This document shows, piece by piece, positions 1-7,713 of a DNA stretch of 7,975 nt. The stretch lies in assembly GCA_012965445.1 (NCBI GenBank), contig DTSJ01000387.1, forward strand, positions 1-7,975. Reading direction: 5' to 3'. Under the pieces are notes generated by a model. That model did no database searches, had not been told where the DNA came from, and saw only the letters and a list, made by a program, of their open reading frames with translations. This DNA comes from Candidatus Hydrogenedentota bacterium. Its GTDB lineage: Bacteria; Hydrogenedentota; Hydrogenedentia; Hydrogenedentiales; GCA-2746185. The position numbers were made by a program, and so were the translations under genes. The stretch's first letter is position 1. Each line of letters opens with the position of its first letter.

Positions 1-1784
1 TTCTTCCTTTGCTGAGTCGTATTGAGGCGCTGCCGGTGTGGTTGAATTTTGGAGCTGCGGCGATTCTCACGGTACTGGTGATGCGTGAATACAGGACCAA
101 TAAGTTCACGTACGTGTGTTTCGGATTTCTCGCGCCGGTTGCTTTTGCGTTCCCTCTACACTTCGCGACTGACTACAGCATCAGTCAAATTCTGAGTCCG
201 CAAAGGCCGGAGGGCTTCGAACTTGAGGTAGAGGACAGTGATGCTCTCCCTCCTGTAGTCATGGTTGTGTTCGATGCGTTTCCGCTGGTGCTTCTTCTGG
301 ATGCCGAGGGGAATATCGACAAGAAGCGTTTTCCAAATTTCGCGGAGATGGGACAGGAGTCAACGTGGTACTCGTATGCGACGACTGTTCACGATGTCAC
401 GATCAAGTCTGTTCCGTCAATACTCACAGGACGATATCCAGTTGCTGGTCGCGTATTGCCGTTGCCTGAGAATTATCCGGGATCGTTGTTCGAGATTCTT
501 CGGGGGCATTACAGGATACACGCTTATGAGTCGGCCACGAATTTATCTGCATCGTATAAAGAAGGCTTTGAAGTTCGCGATGTAGATCCCAGGACGCTGA
601 CGACGGATTTGGCAATTTTCTACTTGCGGTCGCTGCTTCCGCTACATGCATCGGATGCATGGCTTCCTCTGGAGGACGGTGTTTGGGGCGGGTTTCTTGC
701 ACGAATGCCGGATCGTAGCGAGGAGACGCAGAAGGATGTTCTTGAGTGGCAGCGGAACTGGCATGAGGGCATCGACACGAGAAATCGGTATGCTGCGTCG
801 ACGAAATACGTGGGTGAAATGGCATCGTATCCGCGCAACACGTTTCACTTTTTTCATATAGTACTTCCTCATGGTCCGTATGGTTATTTGCCTACCGGGA
901 ATCGGTATTTGTATTCGATTGAAAAAGATCTTTCGCGGATAGACACTGCGCGTCTGGAACGTGCTGCACATACTCTTCAGGCTGGCCTTGCTGACACGAT
1001 ACTGGGGGAAATCAGGTCGGAACTGATTGAAATGGGGCATTGGGACGATGCGCTGGTAGTGGTAGTAGCTGATCACGGCGAGGCTTATCAGGCGCACCCG
1101 AACAGGCGTGTGATCATACCGAATACTCTTGGAGAAGTCGGATATGTTCCATTGTTGATCAAGTATCCGGGTCAAGAGAAGGGCGCAGTGGATGATACGA
1201 ATGTTCAGTCAATCGATGTAGCCCCGACGATACTCGACGTGCTGGACATCGAAACGGGGCCGCGGATGGATGGGCGTTCGCTGATCGATGAGGATGCGGC
1301 GATACCAGAGATAAAAACGATCATGTCAATGACAGAAGATACGTATCGATTTTATGAGCGGGGATACAGACGGCGTCGCGCGGAGGCGCATGAGGATTCG
1401 ATTAAATTTTTTACGCTGACGGATTCTCGTTCTGATCTGTTTAATTTCGGGCCGGGTCTGGATTATCTGGGCGCCGAATATGAAACACTTCTACCGAAAG
1501 CTATTGCGTGCCGAATCAATGTGGTTGGACTGAAGGGGTCTCGATATATGAATTCTAATGCACCCAAAATCGATGCAATGGTCAAAGGGACGATAACGGG
1601 GCGGGAGGGTCTTGCTTCGGACGATGTTGTGGTGGCGATATCAGTCAACGGAACGATACGGGCTGTAACCAGACCGTATCGTGTGAAGGGAGGCCTGCAT
1701 TTCCACAAAGTAATTTCGGAGACGTATTTTCACGAGGGGAAGAATGACTTCAATCTTCTCCTTCTTCCGAGCGTACCGAACTAG
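1..1784 (+). CDS. Membrane-anchored sulfatase/phosphatase-superfamily protein, 5' end missing
   Basis: The reading frame is open through the left edge, so the TTG at 9 is probably not the true start and the N-terminus lies outside the window. Residues here are numbered from that TTG. Two hydrophobic stretches (about 10-25 and 33-52) look like the last transmembrane helices of a membrane anchor, followed by an extracytoplasmic catalytic domain. Hallmarks of the alkaline phosphatase/sulfatase superfamily are a first metal-binding Asp (VVFDAFP, D89), the nucleophile region with T131 before SVPSILTGRYP, the HIVLPHGP segment (H283, H288), the second metal site VVADHGEAY (D355, H356) and the IDVAPTILDVL motif near 403-412. 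The Cys/Ser-x-Pro-x-Arg formylglycine motif is absent, so a Thr nucleophile is inferred, as in phosphatase- or phosphotransferase-like members. Residues about 500-588 form a small beta-rich C-terminal domain. The substrate is unknown. The gene converges on the acyl-CoA dehydrogenase gene and shows no operon partner here. Confidence 0.85.
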   Translation, partial: LPLLSRIEALPVWLNFGAAAILTVLVMREYRTNKFTYVCFGFLAPVAFAFPLHFATDYSISQILSPQRPEGFELEVEDSDALPPVVMVVFDAFPLVLLLDAEGNIDKKRFPNFAEMGQESTWYSYATTVHDVTIKSVPSILTGRYPVAGRVLPLPENYPGSLFEILRGHYRIHAYESATNLSASYKEGFEVRDVDPRTLTTDLAIFYLRSLLPLHASDAWLPLEDGVWGGFLARMPDRSEETQKDVLEWQRNWHEGIDTRNRYAASTKYVGEMASYPRNTFHFFHIVLPHGPYGYLPTGNRYLYSIEKDLSRIDTARLERAAHTLQAGLADTILGEIRSELIEMGHWDDALVVVVADHGEAYQAHPNRRVIIPNTLGEVGYVPLLIKYPGQEKGAVDDTNVQSIDVAPTILDVLDIETGPRMDGRSLIDEDAAIPEIKTIMSMTEDTYRFYERGYRRRRAEAHEDSIKFFTLTDSRSDLFNFGPGLDYLGAEYETLLPKAIACRINVVGLKGSRYMNSNAPKIDAMVKGTITGREGLASDDVVVAISVNGTIRAVTRPYRVKGGLHFHKVISETYFHEGKNDFNLLLLPSVPN

Positions 1785-1820
1785 ATAGCGTTTCATTGAC
1801 CTGAGCCACTCGGCGTGAAA

Positions 1821-1879
1821 AACTTTACCGGGTTGCAAGGATTATCGCGCGATTCGATGTCTCTGGTCCGGGTAAAGTT
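1821..1879. terminator. Long-loop inverted repeat between convergent genes, possible bidirectional terminator
   Basis: A perfect 9-base inverted repeat, AACTTTACC (1821-1829) and GGTAAAGTT (1871-1879), lies in the 97-base gap between two converging genes. It is extendable with one bulge. On the + strand the right arm is followed by GTTTA, and the left arm is preceded by an A-rich stretch that would read as a U-rich tail on the - strand. This placement suits transcription termination in both directions. The 41-base loop is long for an intrinsic terminator and itself contains the palindrome ATCGCGCGAT (1844-1853), which could fold separately. The function is inferred from position and symmetry only. 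Confidence 0.4.
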
Positions 1880-1881
1880 GT

Positions 1882-3687
1882 TTAGAACCAATCTTCCTGG
1901 AAGGCGAGGGCTGTGTCGGCATCATCTTTGATGTTTTGGCAGATGGTGTGGGTTGAAGGCAGGATGGCTTTTATGTAGTAGCGGGCAGTTTCGAGTTTGC
2001 TGATGTAGAAGATATCTTCGGAGCCATCATTGATTGCTTTGTTGGCTACTATGGATTGGACGAGGAAGCGCCAGGAAATGACGAGTTGGCTGAATGCGGT
2101 AAGATAGGTGGATGCGTGGCTGATGTATTTATCGACTTCGCCGCCCATACCGATACCGCCGAGGTGCATGGTGGTTTCCACGACCGTCTGGAGTGCGGCG
2201 TTGACTTTTTCCGCGAGGTCTTTGAGTTCTTCTTGTTCCTGGGCGAGGGCAATCGTTGCGCTGATTTCGACCATGAGCGTCTGGAAGTTTGCGCCGTTGT
2301 TTGAGGCGACTTTTCGTCCGAGGAGGTCCATGGCCTGAACCTGGTTGGTGCCTTCATAGATGGGGCAGATGCGGCTGTCGCGAAACATCTGCGCGAGGGG
2401 AAATTCTTCGATGTAGCCAGAGCCCCCGAAGCATTGGAGGGCGATGGATATTGATTCGCATCCGACATCTGAGCTGTATGCTTTGCATACAGGGGTGAGC
2501 ATTTCGAGAACGGCGCGGGACTTTTGGTAGGCGTCTTCGTCTTTGCCTTGTGTAACGAGCATGATGTCCTGCTGCATTGAGCAGTAGGTGAGCAGGGCGA
2601 ATGTGCCTTCGATGTAGGCTTTCTGTATGAGGAGCATTCGACGGATTTCGGCGTGTTGGATGATCGGAATTTGCGGGGATGTATCGCTTTTATCCGTGAT
2701 GTGGCGACCTTGCTCGCGCTCTTTGGTGTATTGCAGTGCGCAATAGTAAGCGGCGGAGGCCTGGCCGATAGCCTGAAGTCCAGTGTGGATGCGTGCGCCG
2801 TTCATCATCTGGAACATGTATTTGAGGCCGCTGTTTTCATTGCCGACGAGGTAGCCGCGGCATTGGTCGTTTTCGCCGAAAATAAGTTCTGCTGTGGCCT
2901 GGCCTTTGAGGCCGAGTTTGTGTTCGAGGCTTGCTGTGATGACATCGTTTGGTTCGCCGATGGTGCTATCGTCGTTGATGCGAAATTTGGGTACGATGAA
3001 GAGGCTGATGCCTTTGACGCCTGCGGGGGCACCATCCATTTTTGCGAGAACTGGGTGGATGATGTTCGCGGCGAGGTTGTGATCGCCGGATGAGATGAAT
3101 CGCTTGGTGCCGCGAATGATGTAGTAGTCTTCGCCCTCGACTTTGTCGGCGGTGGTTGAGATGTCTCCGAGGGAGGTACCAGCCTGTGGTTCTGTAAGGC
3201 ACATGGTCCCGCCGTATTCACCGGAGTACATGGGTTTGACGAATTTCTCGATCAATTCTTCCGAGGCGAATGCGTGGAGGAGGTGTGCCGCGCCGTTGGT
3301 GAGTCCCATGTACATTGTGGCGGAGGAATTTGCGGCATCGAACATTAGGCTGCATGCGAGGTGGACGATGGAGGGGAACTGCTGGCCTTCCATTTCGTAG
3401 TCTCCGCCTGCAGCGAACCAGCCGCCATCGCGCAGGGCGTCCCAGACCTCCTGCATGCCTTCGGGAACGATTGCCTGTCCGTCTTTCATGTGGCATTCCT
3501 GGCTGTCGAATTCCTGGTATTTTGGCCAGAAAACTTCTTGTGCGAGCTGGTAGGCGGCATCGAGGGCCATGGTGAAAGTTTCTTTAGAGTGGTCCTCGTA
3601 GTATTCGTTTTCAGTGAGTTTTTCGACATCGAGAATTTCGTAGAGATTGAAGTCAATGTCGCGTCGGTTTACTAGTTTGTCACTCAT
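1882..3687 (-). CDS. Acyl-CoA dehydrogenase, long form (DmdC-like, with C-terminal extension domain)
   Basis: Predicted FAD-dependent cytoplasmic flavoenzyme oxidising an acyl-CoA to the trans-2-enoyl-CoA and passing electrons to electron-transfer flavoprotein. Numbering is from the upstream in-frame GTG at 3696. The N-terminal helical domain spans about 40-160. The flavin/substrate loop MCLTEPQAGTSLGD is at about 165-178 and GTKRFISSGDHN at 196-207. The middle beta domain runs to about 285. The C-terminal helical domain includes ARIHTGLQAIGQASAAY (301-317), the FGGSGYIEEFPLAQMFRDSR signature (423-442) and the YEGTN motif, whose E448 is the expected catalytic base. Residues about 465-604 form the extra C-terminal domain typical of the roughly 600-residue branch that includes 3-methylmercaptopropionyl-CoA dehydrogenase, against about 380 residues for ordinary family members. 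The ATG at 3687 (601 residues) is preferred because AAAGGTG sits 6 bases upstream and the GTG at 3696 overlaps it. The gene appears monocistronic. Substrate chain type cannot be read from sequence; a role in methylmercaptopropionate breakdown is possible but unproven. Confidence 0.95.
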   Translation of the reverse strand: MSDKLVNRRDIDFNLYEILDVEKLTENEYYEDHSKETFTMALDAAYQLAQEVFWPKYQEFDSQECHMKDGQAIVPEGMQEVWDALRDGGWFAAGGDYEMEGQQFPSIVHLACSLMFDAANSSATMYMGLTNGAAHLLHAFASEELIEKFVKPMYSGEYGGTMCLTEPQAGTSLGDISTTADKVEGEDYYIIRGTKRFISSGDHNLAANIIHPVLAKMDGAPAGVKGISLFIVPKFRINDDSTIGEPNDVITASLEHKLGLKGQATAELIFGENDQCRGYLVGNENSGLKYMFQMMNGARIHTGLQAIGQASAAYYCALQYTKEREQGRHITDKSDTSPQIPIIQHAEIRRMLLIQKAYIEGTFALLTYCSMQQDIMLVTQGKDEDAYQKSRAVLEMLTPVCKAYSSDVGCESISIALQCFGGSGYIEEFPLAQMFRDSRICPIYEGTNQVQAMDLLGRKVASNNGANFQTLMVEISATIALAQEQEELKDLAEKVNAALQTVVETTMHLGGIGMGGEVDKYISHASTYLTAFSQLVISWRFLVQSIVANKAINDGSEDIFYISKLETARYYIKAILPSTHTICQNIKDDADTALAFQEDWF

Positions 3688-3693
3688 GTTGCT

Positions 3694-3700
3694 CACCTTT
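3694..3700 (-). promoter_or_regulatory. Ribosome binding site that decides the acyl-CoA dehydrogenase start
   Basis: On the - strand this reads AAAGGTG, a good Shine-Dalgarno match. Six bases separate it from the ATG at 3687. An in-frame GTG at 3696 would add three residues but is the last three bases of this site, so it is unlikely to be the start. Confidence 0.7.
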
Positions 3701-3949
3701 TCTCTGGAACGTGTATGGCGGGATCGAAATTGATATACAACCAGACAGTTAAGTTACGAATTGTTCCTGGATTGTCTAGTATCCCAATAATGGGAGTCTT
3801 GAGTCAATGAGAATGTGGATTGCGTTTACAAGTCTATACAGAGTAAAGCGTTACGACGTTTCTAGTGGACGGTTTGCAGTGGAAGCAATGTTCTGCCTCC
3901 AATTATGCCATGAATCGACAGAAATTGTTGTCGAATACCATAGATTTTA

Positions 3950-3985
3950 TTCCGAATGAGCGGTCAAAATTCGGAACTGTTTTTG
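3950..3985 (+). promoter_or_regulatory. Hairpin followed by T-tract upstream of the TPR-peptidase operon
   Basis: TTCCGAAT (3950-3957) and ATTCGGAA (3969-3976) are perfect 8-base inverted repeats around an 11-base loop, followed by CTG and a run of five T residues. The arrangement resembles a weak intrinsic terminator or attenuator on the + strand, 41 bases before the ATG at 4026. The dyad could equally be an operator for a dimeric regulator. The stem has only three G:C pairs, so strong termination is doubtful. The role is inferred. Confidence 0.3.
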
Positions 3986-4025
3986 GAACCATGTTGACTC
4001 AGGCGAGGATAGAATGACAGTATAG

Positions 4026-6773
4026 ATGCAGGCGAATATTATGAAGGCTGCGGACATCTGCTGCTGCGGGGTTGAAGTGTTTCTGGTTGGCGTGGCTTCA
4101 GGAGGTTGTGTTATTTTTTTCCGAACGCGATATCCAATGCATTGGGGATTTTGTGCTTTTCTGGGGGTCGTACTATGGGGATCTGCGGTATTTGCTCAAC
4201 AGGCCGTTTCCGATGATCGTGACGCTGACGATTTCTATGAGGACTATGAGGAACTGTGGGAGAAGGGCGAGTATGCGCGAGCACTGACGGCGCTGGAGCG
4301 TATCATCGAAGAGCAGGAGCGCCGCTATGACAAGTGGATCTATCGTCGTGCGAAGCTGCGCTTTCATGTGGGTCGGGTAGACGAGGCGATTGAAGATATG
4401 GAGTCAATCGCGCGGAGAAATCCACAGCCCTGGTACTACCTTGAGACTGCGCTGATGCACAAGTATCGCGGCCATCCGAACAGCTATGACGACTGGATCC
4501 AGAGAACGATACCGCTACTTCGTCGGAGTGATCAGTGGATGTACTCGAACCGAAGTGAAAATGTTGCGGCGGTGGGACGGCTCTACGAGATTCTGGGAAA
4601 CAATCCAAAGTCGATTTTGGGGACTCATTTCACGCCGTTGCTTGACGGCTCGCGTATTACCTTGTCCGCAGTGGCCTATGTTGGAGCGGGAGATGTTGCT
4701 TTTCGGACAGGTGGATACGATGTCGCCTCGAAGTATTATGAGCAGGCGTTAGAAAAAAACGAGAAGAACCAGGACGCGATCGCGGGTCTTGCGGTGTGTT
4801 ATTGGAAGTCGCACGATCCTCGCCTTGGGGAGACGATCGAAAAGCTGCTTGCTTTGAATCCGAACCATCCGCGGGCTCATGCGATTATGGTTTCGAATCA
4901 TCTTGATCTGGGGGAAATAGAAGATGCGTTGTTGTCGATTGATTCTATGCTGGCGATTAACCCCACGAACACGGAGTTTTTGGCGTTCAAGGCGGTAGTG
5001 CGCTACCTTGAGTATGATTCTGATGGGCTGGACAGCGTGGTTGAGGAGGTACTTGATTTTAACCCCGTGTGTTCTGAGCTTTATCGGGCGCTGGGCCAGT
5101 TTGCTTCACGCCACTATCGATTTTCAGAAGGGATGGCATTTCAGCGGTCGGCGCTGGCACTCGATCCCACGAACATTGCTGCGCGCGAGATGTACAGTCT
5201 GGACTTGCTTCGAATGGGGTATGAAGAGGAGGGACGGACGGAACTGGATCGTGTTTTCGAAGAAAATCCTTACAGCGTGATGGCGTATAACCTGCTGGAG
5301 ATGATGGATACGCTTGCGAAGTTCGAGGTGGTGGAGCGCGGAGATTTTGTATTGAAGCTGCCGGGAAATGAGAAGCCCGTGATGGCGGATGCGGCGTTGG
5401 GTTTACTGGATGAAGCGATCACGAAGTATGAGGCGAAGTATTCGCTTGAGCTTGAGAAACCAGTGCTGATCGAGATGTTTAGTGACCATGATGATTTTAT
5501 GGTGCGTTCAGTTGGTTTACCGGGAAACGTGGGGCACATGGGGATTTGTTTTGGGCGATTGATCACGATGGATGCGCCTTCTGTTCGTCCGCCGGGTACG
5601 TCTAACTGGCGATCAGTATTGTGGCATGAGTTTGTACATGTGATCACACTTCAGAAAACGAAGAACCGGATGGCGCGATGGTTGTCCGAGGGGATCAGCG
5701 TGTATGAGGAGGGTGTGTATTCCCCCGCATTTCATAATCGGCTGGAAACAGATTATTTGAAGATACTGCTTTCGGACGGTAAGCCGACCGTGACGGACCT
5801 AAACTTGTTATTTACGAAGACTCCGTCGCAGGACCATCTGATGTTTGGATATTTCATGTCGGGTGAGTTTGTCCAGTTTTATGCCGACACATACGGATTC
5901 GACAAGATCGTTGTGGCGCTGGAATCGATAGCGAATAAGATGTCGACTGAGCAGGCGCTTATTTCTGCTGTGGAGATGAGCCTGGAGGACTTGAACACGG
6001 CTTTCCACAAGTATCTCGATGTGCGGCTGAAACCATACGAAGCGATTTACGGAGAGGAATTGGAAGACAAGTCGGTACCTGGTCTGCTTGCGGAACAATT
6101 CAAGATAAACGATATTCACATCCCTGATGCGCAGGAACCCGACATTGCCGAGCAGGCGAAAAACGCTCCGCACGCGGTGGCGATCCGTAAAGCGGAGAAG
6201 GCTATTCAGGCGAAGGATTATGACGAGGCGTTGACAGCACTTGATGAAGCCTTCGCACTTTTCCCGGATTATGAGGGTGAGAACGCTCCGCTTCGACAGC
6301 GCGCGATGATCTACAAAGAGCTTCAGCAGGAGGATGAGTTTATTGAGACGCTGGAGCGGATTATTGAATGGGCACCTGCGGAGTTGTCTGCGGCGGAGGA
6401 ACTTGTGCGTCGTTTTCGGGATGCTGAGAACTGGGAGCGGATGATGACTGTGGCGGACTGGGGGCTTGGGATAGATCCTTACAATACGGAACTGCACAAG
6501 GCCTATATGGACGGTCTTCTGGAGCAGGGCGAGGACGATATGGCTTTGGCGCAGCTGGATCTATTGTTGCAACTGGATCGCGGGAACTGGGTGGAGTATC
6601 GGTATCAGAAGGCAGGTGTTCTAGCCAAGATGGATGAGATTGATCTGGCGAAACAGGAGATATTGGGTCTGCTGGAAGCGGTTCCGAATTATTGGAAGGC
6701 GCAGGAACTTTTGCTGGAATTGGCTGAGCGTGCTCAGGAGTCGGAGCCGGAAGCTGCGGTCGAATTGGATTGA
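4026..6773 (+). CDS. Exported TPR protein with central HExxH zinc-metallopeptidase-like domain
   Basis: Residues are numbered from the ATG at 4026 (915 residues). An export signal is visible: RTRYP (33-37), a hydrophobic core (about 40-55) and a likely signal-peptidase site at AVFA-QQ (57/58). TPR-like helical repeats fill about 66-133 and 213-416, with recurring A/G-A patterns and ALxLNP/DP endings. A peptidase-MA-like (gluzincin) domain follows at about 450-665: HEFVH (534-538) gives two zinc-binding His and the catalytic Glu535, and WLSEG (552-556) gives the probable third ligand Glu555. A second TPR array occupies about 715-890. The protein is probably a periplasmic or outer-surface protease or protein-interaction scaffold; its substrate is unknown. 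The start is uncertain. The first 37 residues are Cys-rich and unusual, and the in-frame ATG at 4137 (878 residues) would begin just before the hydrophobic core but lacks a charged n-region. The DUF4159 gene begins one base after this stop, suggesting translational coupling. Confidence 0.88.
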   Translation: MQANIMKAADICCCGVEVFLVGVASGGCVIFFRTRYPMHWGFCAFLGVVLWGSAVFAQQAVSDDRDADDFYEDYEELWEKGEYARALTALERIIEEQERRYDKWIYRRAKLRFHVGRVDEAIEDMESIARRNPQPWYYLETALMHKYRGHPNSYDDWIQRTIPLLRRSDQWMYSNRSENVAAVGRLYEILGNNPKSILGTHFTPLLDGSRITLSAVAYVGAGDVAFRTGGYDVASKYYEQALEKNEKNQDAIAGLAVCYWKSHDPRLGETIEKLLALNPNHPRAHAIMVSNHLDLGEIEDALLSIDSMLAINPTNTEFLAFKAVVRYLEYDSDGLDSVVEEVLDFNPVCSELYRALGQFASRHYRFSEGMAFQRSALALDPTNIAAREMYSLDLLRMGYEEEGRTELDRVFEENPYSVMAYNLLEMMDTLAKFEVVERGDFVLKLPGNEKPVMADAALGLLDEAITKYEAKYSLELEKPVLIEMFSDHDDFMVRSVGLPGNVGHMGICFGRLITMDAPSVRPPGTSNWRSVLWHEFVHVITLQKTKNRMARWLSEGISVYEEGVYSPAFHNRLETDYLKILLSDGKPTVTDLNLLFTKTPSQDHLMFGYFMSGEFVQFYADTYGFDKIVVALESIANKMSTEQALISAVEMSLEDLNTAFHKYLDVRLKPYEAIYGEELEDKSVPGLLAEQFKINDIHIPDAQEPDIAEQAKNAPHAVAIRKAEKAIQAKDYDEALTALDEAFALFPDYEGENAPLRQRAMIYKELQQEDEFIETLERIIEWAPAELSAAEELVRRFRDAENWERMMTVADWGLGIDPYNTELHKAYMDGLLEQGEDDMALAQLDLLLQLDRGNWVEYRYQKAGVLAKMDEIDLAKQEILGLLEAVPNYWKAQELLLELAERAQESEPEAAVELD

Positions 6774-6774
6774 T

Positions 6775-7647
6775 TTGAAAATTCGCAAAGCATATATCGT
6801 CGGGGTCGCTGCTGTTGCCTTAATAGGTATCGGTATACTATGGCATACTCAGATTGCTGGAGCGCAACGCGGGGGGTGGGGATGGCAGACAAGCTGGGAT
6901 CGGTCCGCGTATGAAGCGCTTGAATACACTGAACGGACGATCTTCCCGGACAATCGATTTATATTTTGTCGGTTGCGCTACAACTCCTACGGTGATCGGG
7001 ATATTCAAGGCCGCTGGGCGATCGATTACCCGGCATCCGATGAACATTTGTCGTGGCGTATATCTGAGTTGACGACGCTGGATGTTCCCAGGGACGTGAA
7101 TGGGAAGTTTGAGCATGCGGTGGTGAGAATTGATGACGAAAAAATTTTCGATTATCCGTTTACGTACATGATTGAACCCGGGTGGCTGCGGTTTACCGAA
7201 GACGAAGTCGTTAACCTGCGCCGATACTTGCTGCGCGGTGGGTTTATGATGGTGGATGATTTTTGGGGCGATGAAGAATGGAATAATTTTGAGGCTGAAA
7301 TCAGCCGCGTGTTTGATCCAGAGGACTACCCAATCACGGAGCTCGAACTGGATCATCCAATTTTTCACATGGTGTTTGATTTGGACGTGAAGCCTCAGGT
7401 ACCAACGTGGATGGCTTGGCAGGCGGGCAGAATGAGCGAGGATTATGGCCCTAACCCGGAGGCGCACTACCGGGGAATCTTTGACAAGAACAATGACGGA
7501 CGCCTGATGGTGGTAATTTGCCACAATACTGACCTTGGCGATGGATGGGAACGTGAAGGAGAACTTCGGAGTTACTTCGAGGAAGTGTCGGCGAAGCTGG
7601 CCTACCCGATGGGGATAAATATTGTCGTATACGCGATGACGCATTGA
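6775..7647 (+). CDS. Secreted DUF4159-domain protein
   Basis: This is a 290-residue protein of a family of unknown biochemical function that recurs beside MoxR ATPases. The TTG at 6775 is chosen because it gives a textbook signal peptide: MKIRKAY with three basic residues, a hydrophobic core at 8-22 and a cleavage site AGA-Q near 30/31. Starts further upstream would read through the end of the TPR-peptidase gene and yield a non-natural Arg/Trp-rich extension. The DUF4159 core covers about 60-290: FIFCRLRYNSYG (63-73), a DYPFTYMIEPGWLRFT stretch (126-141), LRRYLLRGGFMMVDDFWG (148-165), an ELDHPIFHMVFDL segment (191-203), and VVICHNTDLGDGWE followed by PMGINIVVYAMTH at the end. The hydrophobic strand plus GGFMMVDD pattern resembles glutamine-amidotransferase-like folds, but no catalytic triad is evident. 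The stop of the previous gene ends at 6773, one base before this start, and no strong ribosome binding site is seen, so reinitiation is likely. Confidence 0.9.
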   Translation: MKIRKAYIVGVAAVALIGIGILWHTQIAGAQRGGWGWQTSWDRSAYEALEYTERTIFPDNRFIFCRLRYNSYGDRDIQGRWAIDYPASDEHLSWRISELTTLDVPRDVNGKFEHAVVRIDDEKIFDYPFTYMIEPGWLRFTEDEVVNLRRYLLRGGFMMVDDFWGDEEWNNFEAEISRVFDPEDYPITELELDHPIFHMVFDLDVKPQVPTWMAWQAGRMSEDYGPNPEAHYRGIFDKNNDGRLMVVICHNTDLGDGWEREGELRSYFEEVSAKLAYPMGINIVVYAMTH

Positions 7648-7698
7648 CGAAATTGAATTGAATTCGTGCAGGCGGATGATGCCTGTGCATAACAGAAT

Positions 7699-7703
7699 AG
7701 GGA
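7699..7703 (+). promoter_or_regulatory. Probable ribosome binding site of the MoxR gene
   Basis: AGGGA lies 10 bases upstream of the TTG at 7714. There is no ATG or GTG in this frame between the in-frame TAA at 7690-7692 and the conserved MoxR core, which makes the TTG the best start. The spacing is slightly long. Confidence 0.45.
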
Positions 7704-7713
7704 ATCTGGACTC

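Larger units (their letters stand above)
3688..4025. other. Divergent intergenic region
   Basis: This 338-base region separates the leftward acyl-CoA dehydrogenase gene from the rightward TPR-peptidase operon, so it should hold promoters for both. It contains no convincing coding frame or tRNA. TTGACT at 3994-3999 resembles a -35 element, but the nearest good -10 match (TATAGA, 4021-4026) is 21 bases away, which is too far for a standard sigma-70 promoter. On the - strand TATATC (about 60 bases upstream of the acyl-CoA dehydrogenase start) could be a -10 element, but its -35 match is poor. The one clear structural element is the hairpin with T-tract at 3950-3985, listed separately. Confidence 0.5.

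Noticed and set aside
642..1175. 177-codon - strand frame inside the sulfatase-like gene
   Set aside because: It is antisense to the catalytic domain and its composition is unlike a real protein.
2653..3093. 146-codon + strand frame inside the acyl-CoA dehydrogenase gene
   Set aside because: It is complementary to highly conserved dehydrogenase motifs and has no ribosome binding site or family signature.
3994..4026. TTGACT and TATAGA as a sigma-70 promoter
   Set aside because: The spacing of 21 bases is too long and the -10 element overlaps the candidate ATG, so it is not listed as a promoter.
5808..6497. 229-codon open frame on the - strand inside the TPR-peptidase gene
   Set aside because: It is antisense to clear TPR and peptidase coding sequence, and its Arg/Leu-rich translation matches no recognisable domain.
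6838..7644. 268-codon open frame on the - strand opposite the DUF4159 gene
   Set aside because: It lies entirely antisense to a well-supported gene, has a low-complexity His/Arg/Val-rich translation and shows no family signature. It is a codon-bias shadow.
7669..7685. Hairpin CAGGC/GCCTG between the DUF4159 and MoxR genes
   Set aside because: The stem has only five base pairs and no T-tract follows, so it does not support a terminator splitting the operon.
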